Origin: Crenothrix polyspora
Lineage (GTDB): Bacteria > Pseudomonadota > Gammaproteobacteria > Methylococcales > Methylomonadaceae
Direction: 5' to 3'
DNA: 64,000 nt
Assembly (NCBI RefSeq): GCF_900163755.1
Contig: NZ_FUKI01000002.1
Coordinates: 21,258 to 85,257 of the forward strand
The position numbers were made by a program, and so were the translations under genes. Position 1 is the stretch's first letter, and the number at the start of each line of letters is the position of its first letter. The notes under the pieces were generated by a model. It was given only the letters and a program-made list of their open reading frames with translations. It was not told the DNA's origin and did not search any database. Below are positions 52,654 through 60,932 of the stretch, in pieces.

Positions 52654-54159
52654 ATGAAACCACCTGCGTTTCCAATGTCTAAATACGGCGATTTACTGGC
52701 GTTTTTGCTGGGAATTTTTTTTACTTTAGCGTTTGCACCTTTTAATTACCCTTATCTTGCCGTAATCGCCTTAAGCTTATTGTTTGTATCTTGGCAACAG
52801 ATTACGCCTAAACGCGCCATGTTACGCGCGTATTTATTTGGCTTAGGTTCTTTTGGTTTAGGCGTTTCGTGGGTATACGTCAGTATTCATGATTACGGCT
52901 ATGTTCCCGCCGCTATTGCGACATTTTTGACAGTTATATTTGTGGCAGTTTGGGCATTATTTCCTATGTTAGTCGGCTATTTGTCTACCATTATCAGCCC
53001 CAAAATCAGTGTTCGGCTGATGGTCGCGCCGTTATTGTGGACACTGATTGAATACTTACGGGGGCATGTGTTTCTTAACGGCTTTCCTTGGTTACTGTGC
53101 GCTTACCCGCAATTGGACACAGCTTTGGCGGGCTATATTCCTATTTTAGGCGCATACGGTACAGGTTTTATTGTGTCGGCATTGGCGGCGATGATTGCGG
53201 GGTTAGTCATCTATCAACAACGTGCGTGGCCACTGGCTCTTATTGTGGTAGCTGTTTGGGGGGCGGGTTTTTTTCTAAAACCACTCGTATGGACGCAGCC
53301 TATGGGTGATGCTATCAACGTTGCACTTATTCAAGGCAATATCCGACAAGATCAAAAATGGTTACCGGAAAATAAAGTGAAAACCTTGCGATTATATCAA
53401 TCCCTTACCGAGCAGCACTGGGGTACGCCCATTATTGTTTGGCCCGAAACATCGGTACCGGCTTTTTATTCTGACATCAATAGTGTTTTTTTGCAGCCTT
53501 TAAGTCAGGATGCCGCACAGCATAACACTAGCGTGATTACCAGTTTGCCATTAGATGACAACGCAACGAATGAATACTACAATGCGGTGATGGTATTGGG
53601 CAAGGAAACTGGTTTTTATCGAAAAACGCATTTGTTACCGTTTGGTGAGTATCTGCCTTGGCAACCTGTATCCGGATTTGTTTTGAATCTGCTAGGTATT
53701 AAGCTGGGCAATTTTACACCCGGAGATTTAAATCAAACATTACTGAAAGCCGGTGGTTATGCCTTTACACCATCAATTTGTTACGAAGATGCGTTTGGTG
53801 ATTTAGCTATTAATAAGCTAGAAGAAGCGGCATATTTGGTTAACGTGACTAATGATGCTTGGTTTGGTGACTCTATAGAGCCGCATCAACACATGCAAAT
53901 TGCCCGTATGAGAGCTTTGGAAAGTGGTCGTTTTTTACTTCGAGCCACTAATACCGGCACTACCGGTATTGTCGCGCCGACAGGTGTTGTCATTAAACAA
54001 GCACCCGCGTTTACAAGCACCGTGCTGACTGGCGCGATTACGCCTATGCGAGGTTTAACGCCTTATGCAAAAATAGGCGATAGTGTTATTTTAATCAGTT
54101 TGTGTGTTTTATTACTGGCTATCGTTGTGTGTGGTCGATACTGGATTCGGAAATCTTAA
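52654..54159 (+). CDS. lnt: Apolipoprotein N-acyltransferase
   Basis: A 501-residue inner-membrane enzyme that adds the third acyl chain to lipoproteins. Six to seven N-terminal helices precede the nitrilase-like periplasmic domain, in which the catalytic Glu (VWPETSVPAFY), Lys (FYRKTHLLPFGEYLPW) and Cys (PSICYEDAFGD) triad is visible, as is the conserved VTNDAWFGDSIEPHQHMQIARMRALESGR. One helix follows at the C-terminus. The corC and holA genes often next to it are absent. Confidence 0.95.
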   Translation: MKPPAFPMSKYGDLLAFLLGIFFTLAFAPFNYPYLAVIALSLLFVSWQQITPKRAMLRAYLFGLGSFGLGVSWVYVSIHDYGYVPAAIATFLTVIFVAVWALFPMLVGYLSTIISPKISVRLMVAPLLWTLIEYLRGHVFLNGFPWLLCAYPQLDTALAGYIPILGAYGTGFIVSALAAMIAGLVIYQQRAWPLALIVVAVWGAGFFLKPLVWTQPMGDAINVALIQGNIRQDQKWLPENKVKTLRLYQSLTEQHWGTPIIVWPETSVPAFYSDINSVFLQPLSQDAAQHNTSVITSLPLDDNATNEYYNAVMVLGKETGFYRKTHLLPFGEYLPWQPVSGFVLNLLGIKLGNFTPGDLNQTLLKAGGYAFTPSICYEDAFGDLAINKLEEAAYLVNVTNDAWFGDSIEPHQHMQIARMRALESGRFLLRATNTGTTGIVAPTGVVIKQAPAFTSTVLTGAITPMRGLTPYAKIGDSVILISLCVLLLAIVVCGRYWIRKS

Positions 54160-54176
54160 ATAAAGTACACAGCACG

Positions 54177-54329
54177 CTAGTACTTAGTCATTTTTACTTT
54201 GTCGAGTACTATAAAATACTCCGTTCGTCCTGAGCTTGTCGAAGGACTTGTGGTTCATGGTTCGACAAGCTCACCACGAACGGTTTTTTAAAATTCACAC
54301 TCGCCAAAATAAAATTGACTGAGTACTAG
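54177..54329. mobile_element. MITE-like element with 31-bp inverted ends
   Basis: Bases 54177-54207 match the reverse complement of 54299-54329 at 27 of 31 positions. The middle has CGTTCGTCCTGAGCTTGTCG and its complement (TTCGACAAGCTCACCACGAACG). Its outer ends differ from those of copies at 42908/60774. Immediately downstream of lnt, no coding potential. Confidence 0.78.
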
Positions 54330-54493
54330 TACTAAAATAACTCACTGACGTGAATGTAGCACTGGTTTTTTATTGAGATTGCTAGGTAATTATAATTTTG
54401 ATTAAAGCCCCGTGTTTTTAAAACAAGAGTGCTTTATAAGTTGAATGCTTTATAGCCAGCGTAGGGCAACTAATTAATTAGCTTTATAAAGCT

Positions 54494-54580
54494 TGGTGCC
54501 TCGGGCCGGAGTCGAACCGGCACGGTGTTACCACCGAGGGATTTTAAGTCCCTTGCGTCTACCAATTTCGCCACCGAGGC
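54494..54580 (-). tRNA. tRNA-Leu (anticodon UAA)
   Basis: On the minus strand the sequence begins GCCTCGGTGGCGAAATTGG, has an acceptor stem GCCTCGG/CCGAGGC, anticodon loop CTTAAAA with anticodon TAA, a long variable arm as in class II tRNAs (CGGTGGTAACACCG), a T arm GGTTCGACTCC, and an encoded CCA end at 54494-54496. All four stems fold. Length 87. Confidence 0.95.
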
Positions 54581-54883
54581 ATCGATAACATTGGTAAAAA
54601 GTGCATTATATAGTAATAAAAAAAATAAACCATACCTACGCACAGTTTTTTATTAAACACGCTCCGCTTTTGTATTTTTGCACACTGACAAAACGCAATA
54701 ATCCCGTGCTACGCTATTTTTTTCAATGCAATTTAATCTAAATATTTTTCAATCGGTGTAAAATTCAATAACATTAGGATATTGAAAATTCAAAAAATAT
54801 TTTTACTAATAATAAATGCTACGCCCTATTGAAAAACAATGACATACTGCTACAATTTAATGCAAATTATCACCTTTTGAGTT

Positions 54884-56113
54884 GTGGTTATGAAAATTCA
54901 CTTGAAAATTTTATTTTTCTGTCTATTACAGCTAACCCATACGGTAGCTTACGCGCAACAGATTAATATTAATTCATTACGGTATGTCACACTAAAAAAC
55001 CAAGTGCGCTTATTGTTTGATGTGAGCTCTTCACCCAAACATCGCGTCTTTGTGCTTGATAATCCCCCGCGTTTAGTTATTGATTTTAAAGACACGCATG
55101 CTGAAAAAACGCTGGGTCAGCCTGCTGCGACTCATCCACTCTTTGTAAGTGCTAGAACCGCAACGCAAAGCGATGGCGTTAGAATAGTCATTGATTTAAA
55201 AAAACCTATCAGTGCAAAACACTATACCTTAAAATCCAGTAACGCTGATGAGCACCGTGTGACGGTTGATTTAGTTGATAAAAATAACGTCTCTAAAAAC
55301 GTAGACGATACAACGCAGACTAAAGTAGAGACCGCTAAAAAAATACAGCATGCCAAACGTAATGATAATAGCGATGAGCCAAAAGCGTTTAAACGACACG
55401 GGAAACGTATTGTTATAGCAATTGATGCTGGTCACGGCGGTGAAGATCCTGGCGCACGCGGGCCACAAGGTACGCTGGAAAAAACCGTTACCTTAGCGCT
55501 TGCCAAAAAGCTAAAGGCTTTTATTGATGCAGAACCTGGCATGAGAGCTGTTCTGGTACGCAAAAACGATATTTATGTTGGTCTTAGAAAAAGAATGGCA
55601 CTGGCCAGAGCTGTTAATGCCGATCTATTTATTTCAATTCATGCTGATGCGGTACAAGACACTTCTGTGAGAGGCGCATCTGTTTACACACTGTCTATGA
55701 AAGGCGCGAGCAGTGAAGCTGCTAGATGGCTAGCCAACAGCGAAAATGCGTCTGAATTAGTTGGTGGCGTAAGTTTGGACGATAAAGAAGATATGTTAGC
55801 CTCAGTGTTATTAGATTTATCGCAAACAGCCACCCAAGAAGCCAGTAATACAGTGGCTGACAAAATATTAAGAAATGTTGAAGGTATCGGTCATTTACAT
55901 AAAAATGCCGTGCAACAAGCAGGTTTTATGGTACTGAAATCGCCGGATATTCCGTCCATTTTGGTAGAAACAGCGTTTATCTCCAACCCTTCAGAAGAAC
56001 TTAATTTACTAAGTTCGCGTTATCAAACTAAAATGGCTTCTGCTATTTTTAAAGGTGTGGTTAATTATTTTAAACACGCCACGCCTGAAAACAGCAAAAT
56101 AGCGGCCTTGTAA
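54884..56113 (+). CDS. amiC: N-acetylmuramoyl-L-alanine amidase
   Basis: A 409-residue periplasmic zinc amidase that cleaves peptide stems from septal murein. It has a signal peptide (ILFFCLLQLTHTVAYA), an AMIN domain (about 30-130), a basic linker, and the Amidase_3 domain with zinc ligands in IDAGHGGEDPGARG, ADLFISIHADA and VETAFISNPSEE. No LysM domain is visible. amiC and mutL in this order are conserved in many gammaproteobacteria. Confidence 0.9.
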   Translation: MVMKIHLKILFFCLLQLTHTVAYAQQININSLRYVTLKNQVRLLFDVSSSPKHRVFVLDNPPRLVIDFKDTHAEKTLGQPAATHPLFVSARTATQSDGVRIVIDLKKPISAKHYTLKSSNADEHRVTVDLVDKNNVSKNVDDTTQTKVETAKKIQHAKRNDNSDEPKAFKRHGKRIVIAIDAGHGGEDPGARGPQGTLEKTVTLALAKKLKAFIDAEPGMRAVLVRKNDIYVGLRKRMALARAVNADLFISIHADAVQDTSVRGASVYTLSMKGASSEAARWLANSENASELVGGVSLDDKEDMLASVLLDLSQTATQEASNTVADKILRNVEGIGHLHKNAVQQAGFMVLKSPDIPSILVETAFISNPSEELNLLSSRYQTKMASAIFKGVVNYFKHATPENSKIAAL

Positions 56114-56189
56114 AAACGCCAAATAGTGCTAAACGCTTACATAAGTCCACCTGCTTGTATAGAATACGTATTTTGCTTTAAATCAGCTA

Positions 56190-58001
56190 ATGCGTATTCA
56201 ACTCCTCCCTGCTCAACTTATCAATCAAATTGCAGCTGGCGAAGTGGTCGAGCGACCCTCTTCCATCGTTAAAGAACTGGTTGAAAATAGCTTTGATGCC
56301 GGTGCGAATCAGATTGTTATTGAGATAGAACAAGGTGGTACCCGGTTAATTAAAATCAGAGACAATGGCTGCGGCATCGACAAAGACGATTTATCCTTGG
56401 CTTTGTCGCGCCATGCCACCAGTAAAATTGCCTCGTTACAGGATTTAGAGCAAGTCGCCAGCATGGGTTTTCGTGGTGAAGCGTTGCCCAGTATCAGCTC
56501 GGTTGCAAGACTCACTCTTATTTCTCGTATTGTTAATGCGGATTGTGCCTGGCGGGTCTGTGCCGATGGTTCCGAGCGCGATTTTAATCCTCAGCCCGAC
56601 CCACACCCACAAGGCACTACTGTAGATGTACGTGATCTTTTTTACAACACGCCTGCACGGCGCAAATTTTTAAAAGCCGAAAAAACCGAATTTTCTCATA
56701 TAGAAACCGTTGTGCAACGGTTGGCGCTCAGTCGTTTTAATGTTGGCTTTAGTTTAATACATAATCAAAAAGAAATACTGACGTTAAAACCCGTGCTTAG
56801 CGATGCTGAGCAGGAACAAAGAATTGCGGGTATTTGCGGCTCGGCGTTTATAGACAATGCGATAAAAATTGATTTTGAATCCGCTGGTTTACGATTAAAT
56901 GGCTGGGTGGGTTTGCCGACATTCTCGCGCAGCCAGCAAGATATGCAGTTTTTTTATGTCAATGGCCGATTGATTCGTGACAAACTGGTGTCCCATGCAA
57001 TTAAGCAAGCGTATCACGACGTATTATTTCATGGTCGTCATTCGGTATTTGTTTTATATCTTACGCTGGACTGCGCCTTAGTGGATGTCAATGCCCATCC
57101 TGCTAAAACCGAAGTGCGTTTCCGCGAAGGTCGATTGGTACATGACTTTTTGTTCAGCGCCTTGCACCGGTCATTAGCCAATGTACGGCCTGGCAAAACC
57201 ATAGAATCCAGTATTCCTATAACAGAGTTTAGATTTTCACCCAGCTCGGAAAGCACTCGAATTCCCTCTCAACCGGCTTATTATGCACCAAGGCCATCTC
57301 CACAGCAGGCGAGTTTGCCGCTGTCTATTGCTGAGCAAATGCAAGTGTATGGGCAATTACAGCGCAGCGCTACGGAAATAGAGGCTCAAGCCGAACACCT
57401 CCAATCAGAACCAACACACCCACCTTTGGGTTTTGCGTTGGCGCATATCCATAATATTTTTATTCTGGCAGAAACTCAAACCGGTATTATTTTAGTGGAT
57501 GCCCATGCCGCCCATGAACGGGTCACTTACGAACGTTTAAAACAACAATACCATGAGGGTACTGTGCCTAGCCAGCCGCTGTTGTTGCCGATTAAATTGA
57601 CGGTGCGTGCTATCGAAGCCGATCTGGTTGAGCAGTGCAGCGAGTTTTTTGTTTCGCTGGGTTTTGAATTGAATCGCAGTGGGCCAGATACTATTGTTTT
57701 ACGATCAGTTCCGGTTTTATTAGGACAAAACGATGTTGATAGTTTAATTCGCGATGTATTAGCTGATTTAATGACACACGGTATAAGCCAGCGTATACAG
57801 CAACAATCTCATCAGATTTTATCGACAATTGCCTGCCACAGCTCGGTAAGAGCGCATCGGCGACTGACGGTGGCTGAAATGAACGCATTGCTGCGTGATA
57901 TGGAACGCACAGAGCGCAGTGGTCAGTGCAATCATGGTCGACCAACCTGGGTTGAATTATCAGCGCAAGATTTGGATAAGTTTTTTCTGCGTGGCCAGTA
58001 G
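56190..58001 (+). CDS. mutL: DNA mismatch repair protein MutL
   Basis: A 603-residue ATPase. GHKL motifs: KELVENSFDAGA, IRDNGCGID, and MGFRGEALPSISSVARL. The transducer region VDVNAHPAKTEVRF is intact; the C-terminal dimerisation domain (IILVDAHAAHERVTYERLKQQ, IACHSSVRAHRRLT) follows a variable linker (about 335-415). MutL links MutS recognition to strand incision. The lack of a clear DQHA(x)2E(x)4E endonuclease motif would fit a MutH-dependent system. Confidence 0.95.
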   Translation: MRIQLLPAQLINQIAAGEVVERPSSIVKELVENSFDAGANQIVIEIEQGGTRLIKIRDNGCGIDKDDLSLALSRHATSKIASLQDLEQVASMGFRGEALPSISSVARLTLISRIVNADCAWRVCADGSERDFNPQPDPHPQGTTVDVRDLFYNTPARRKFLKAEKTEFSHIETVVQRLALSRFNVGFSLIHNQKEILTLKPVLSDAEQEQRIAGICGSAFIDNAIKIDFESAGLRLNGWVGLPTFSRSQQDMQFFYVNGRLIRDKLVSHAIKQAYHDVLFHGRHSVFVLYLTLDCALVDVNAHPAKTEVRFREGRLVHDFLFSALHRSLANVRPGKTIESSIPITEFRFSPSSESTRIPSQPAYYAPRPSPQQASLPLSIAEQMQVYGQLQRSATEIEAQAEHLQSEPTHPPLGFALAHIHNIFILAETQTGIILVDAHAAHERVTYERLKQQYHEGTVPSQPLLLPIKLTVRAIEADLVEQCSEFFVSLGFELNRSGPDTIVLRSVPVLLGQNDVDSLIRDVLADLMTHGISQRIQQQSHQILSTIACHSSVRAHRRLTVAEMNALLRDMERTERSGQCNHGRPTWVELSAQDLDKFFLRGQ

Positions 58002-58082
58002 GTTGGGTATGCGGCTCACGCCCAGTATTATGATGCTCTTATCTTATTACGGTTTTTGCTTTCCCATTCGTATGTGATCACT

Positions 58083-58105
58083 TCCCTCTTTTTCAAAGAG
58101 AGGGA
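58083..58105. repeat. Short hairpin related to 43064
   Basis: TCCCTCT at 58083-58089 pairs with AGAGGGA at 58099-58105; bases on the left (cactt) match the copy at 43064. It lies between convergent mutL and the cytochrome-like gene and could act as a terminator on either strand. Confidence 0.5.
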
Positions 58106-58144
58106 CTGAAAATTACAATTCATTAAGTTAATAGCAGTGACTTA

Positions 58145-58876
58145 TTACCCCCGCGTATCGGTGGTTTTATCGCGTGCAAACCACATTTCATACAAAGATA
58201 TTGACCACATTAGCATAAATACCAGCCCCAGACCTACACCACTGATAATAACCAGCCAAGCAAAATGCGCATCTAACTTGGTTAGCCACCAAGACGATAC
58301 GTCCATTGCTAAAAACAAATACGGTAACATTAACACCGTATTCTTAAGTTTTATCGGCAAACCACTGCTAAAAGCAAAAATAAAGCCTACAGAAAAAAAT
58401 ATAAACGCAATGCTAAACAAATGAATATGCGACAAGCGTGTTAAGGTAGCGACGGACGCGCCCTGCGTTACACTACGCACCTTAAGATTGTCAAATACGC
58501 TAAAATCAGGGATGTTACTGGGATTTCCTGCATAATGGCATCTCACGCAACGCGCATCAATAATGGCTTTAATCTCTAAATCAAAAGCCTTTTTTTTAGC
58601 GCCTTTGTGCAACCAAGTAATCAGCTGAGTGCGCTCTGTCTCGGATAGTTTATCTTGCATGGAGCCATTCAGTTTGGTTTCTAATAACGAATGTGTGGGA
58701 TTACCGTGATAACTGTACACAACATCACTAATAGACAAGCCAAGTTGGCCATCGGCCATGCCACTGGTCATTAATATTTGCAAGCCTGCCATAGCATAAC
58801 CCAGTGCTATAATCAGCAAATACCCGCTAAACAAGCATTTGAAACTCGAATTCATCTGCCTTAACGTACTATTCAT
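58145..58876 (-). CDS. Membrane protein with a c-type heme motif
   Basis: A 243-residue protein from the ATG at 58876 (the frame opens four codons earlier). A first membrane helix (LFSGYLLIIALGYAMAGLQIL) is followed by a periplasmic region with CVRCH, a covalent heme-binding motif (about residue 108), and then three or four more helices. I do not recognise a named family. It follows the NirK-like gene on the same strand by about 130 bases, so it may donate electrons to it; that is inference from position. Confidence 0.7.
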   Translation of the reverse strand: MNSTLRQMNSSFKCLFSGYLLIIALGYAMAGLQILMTSGMADGQLGLSISDVVYSYHGNPTHSLLETKLNGSMQDKLSETERTQLITWLHKGAKKKAFDLEIKAIIDARCVRCHYAGNPSNIPDFSVFDNLKVRSVTQGASVATLTRLSHIHLFSIAFIFFSVGFIFAFSSGLPIKLKNTVLMLPYLFLAMDVSSWWLTKLDAHFAWLVIISGVGLGLVFMLMWSISLYEMWFARDKTTDTRG

Positions 58877-59005
58877 CTTCAGCTCCAAGCACTCTATTGG
58901 GTAATGCCATATAAAATACCTGCGTACGTGAGTTTTCCCCTATCCATGCGCAAATAACACGGAGGCCGCCGACGGTCTCAAGCTGCCATCATACGCCATA
59001 ACCTG

Positions 59006-60316
59006 TTAATAGACTTTTATTCTGCCCTTCATATACGGATGTAGCGGGCAGATATATTCGTATGTGCCTGGCTTAGACAGCGTGACGTTAAATTTATCTG
59101 CATGTAATAGCACAGGTGATGCAAATATTTCAGCACCTTGGGTTACTGCAATAGAATGCTTACCGGAACGTTCGCCTTCCAACACATCAAAGACATCTTC
59201 ATTAACCCAGGTAACATTAGTACCCACCGGTATTTCAACTATTTTAGGGCTGAAGCTATTACCCACCATTTGCACATAAACCGGATCACCTGCATGAAAA
59301 TGCACGGCTCTATCAATATCCGGCGAACCAATACCAAACGGATCAACAATACGCTTAGGCTGAGTGGGCAATGGCAACGTTAAGCCTACACTGCTTATAA
59401 CACTTGGACGCTGGGCATTGTCTTTAGCGCTGATAATACCTACTGCACCTTTAGCCGCTTGCGTACCCAGAGCATGTGAAACAAATAGGAATGGCCCCGC
59501 CGCAGGTACTTGCCAATCAATTACAAATGAATCACTAGGCCCTGTTAATACCGATTGGCCACCCATCATTTTGTTAGCTGGATTACCTTGTGGGTAGCTG
59601 TAATTCCAAATACCGCCCACTGCATGAAAAGTTGAAGTTAAATTTGGCCCGACATTGAGGTAATAAAACCGGATGTAATCGCCAGGTCTGGCAACAATAG
59701 GTTCATTTACATAGCGGAAGTTATAACCATTAAAAGACACATACAAAGGTTTGCCATCAAAAAAATCCCGTCCGTTAGAATAGGTTTCATGCTGCGCCAA
59801 ATACACTTTTATATCAGGTACACGACCAAGCTCTTCCTCCAGTGCGAATTTTTTCTTAGGCTCAACCACCATCATGCCAAACATACCGCCCATCGTATGC
59901 GTCATAATGCCATGCCCACCTGGCGCACAGTGATACATATAAACACCCGGCACATCTGCTTTAAAGGTTAACGTCTTGGTATCGCCAGCAGGTAAATTAG
60001 CCACTTTTAATGCTGTCTGGGTATTGGCTGCATGTATAGATAAGCCGTGAGTAACTGTATCGATATTTTTGACGGTGATTTCAACGTTATCACCTTCATT
60101 AACCAACAATAGCGGCGCTGGCGATGTGCCATTAAACGTAAAGCCTTTATGAATAACACCTTCGTCTATGGTTAATGTTGTATGCTGTGCAACCAGCGTA
60201 AAACGCTTAACAATACTTGATTGTGTTGGGCTTGCTTCGGTCTGGGAGTTAACAGGTGCTTGTGATACACAGGCGGTAACACATAAAAAAATAAATCCTA
60301 ATAATGGCTTCGTCAT
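59006..60316 (-). CDS. NirK-like copper protein with C-terminal cupredoxin, lipoprotein
   Basis: A 436-residue three-cupredoxin protein with a lipobox V-T-A-C16. Domain 1 keeps the type 1 ligands His90, Cys130, His140 (or 135) and Met145 (or 142), and type 2 ligands His95 and His129; His281 in domain 2 (FVSHALG) completes type 2. The third domain (about 340-436) is plastocyanin-like with His387, Cys423, His426 and Met429. Aligned by eye to Alcaligenes-type NirK, the catalytic Asp98 is Ser93 and the catalytic His255 has no counterpart (region YNFRYVNEP). Nitrite reduction to NO is therefore uncertain. No gene symbol is given for that reason. Confidence 0.85.
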   Translation of the reverse strand: MTKPLLGFIFLCVTACVSQAPVNSQTEASPTQSSIVKRFTLVAQHTTLTIDEGVIHKGFTFNGTSPAPLLLVNEGDNVEITVKNIDTVTHGLSIHAANTQTALKVANLPAGDTKTLTFKADVPGVYMYHCAPGGHGIMTHTMGGMFGMMVVEPKKKFALEEELGRVPDIKVYLAQHETYSNGRDFFDGKPLYVSFNGYNFRYVNEPIVARPGDYIRFYYLNVGPNLTSTFHAVGGIWNYSYPQGNPANKMMGGQSVLTGPSDSFVIDWQVPAAGPFLFVSHALGTQAAKGAVGIISAKDNAQRPSVISSVGLTLPLPTQPKRIVDPFGIGSPDIDRAVHFHAGDPVYVQMVGNSFSPKIVEIPVGTNVTWVNEDVFDVLEGERSGKHSIAVTQGAEIFASPVLLHADKFNVTLSKPGTYEYICPLHPYMKGRIKVY

Positions 60317-60535
60317 GACGACACTCTCCTATTTATTGTTTTAATGAGTGATGAAAAGCCGGTGTTGCTGCCAATCCATCCTTGTTAATACACGCCCCTC
60401 CTGGCTACTCAATAAATAGGCTAAACCAACAAGATGACTCACATAACACATACAAATATTTGTGTGTAAACCATCAAATAGCCGGGTACTTTGTTACAAC
60501 ATCCCGCTATTTCCAAAAAGTGCAGGTTCTTAGCA

Positions 60536-60578
60536 CTGCCATAGAAGAGATTACTGTTTGAATTATCTCTTATGGCAG
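60536..60578. promoter_or_regulatory. Strong hairpin upstream of the NirK-like gene
   Basis: CTGCCAT at 60536-60542 with AAGAGAT at 60545-60551 pairs with ATCTCTT (60564-60570) and ATGGCAG (60572-60578) with a bulge. It lies about 220 bases before the NirK-like start, in a 616-base gap (60317-60932) that also holds MITE copy B. It may be part of the leader or a terminator for the opposite strand. No FNR or NsrR site could be named with confidence. Confidence 0.45.
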
Positions 60579-60773
60579 CGCATAAAACTATGACATATTT
60601 CACATATTTTCTGCCATTATTACCTTGATAAAAACAATTAATTAGTGTAGCGGTTTGGCCGACAGGAAAGCCACCATATTATTGAGTCCGACAAGCCTAA
60701 ATCAATAGCTGAGGCTGGGTCTTTACGTATAGTGAACAAATCTTATGGAAATTATCCTGCGTGATAATGTGTT

Positions 60774-60900
60774 ACAGCGTTTCAACTTAGGACAGTTACA
60801 GCCACCGTTCGTGCTGAGCTTGTCGAAGCATGAGCGGCACACTTCGACAAGCTCAGTGCGAGCGGTTACGCTGTAACTATTGAACTGTGAAAACGCTGTA
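60774..60900. mobile_element. MITE-like element, copy B (inverted relative to copy A)
   Basis: A 127-bp non-coding element whose sequence is nearly the reverse complement of 42908-43034. Its ends (TACAGCG / CGCTGTA) are perfectly inverted, better kept than in copy A. The centre has CGTTCGTGCTGAGCTTGTCG and its complement. It lies just downstream of the response regulator gene (stop at 60933) on the minus strand and may act as its terminator. Confidence 0.82.
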
Positions 60901-60932
60901 AGCATTGAAATTAGCTGAAAATGTTTAACGCC

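Noticed and set aside
58137..58424. Plus-strand frame opposite the cytochrome-like gene
   Set aside because: Antisense to predicted membrane helices, no ribosome-binding site.
60317..60932. FNR-like (TTGAT-N4-ACAAT) and -24/-12 sites before the NirK-like gene
   Set aside because: Half-sites are imperfect and spacing does not fit; a claim would be speculative.
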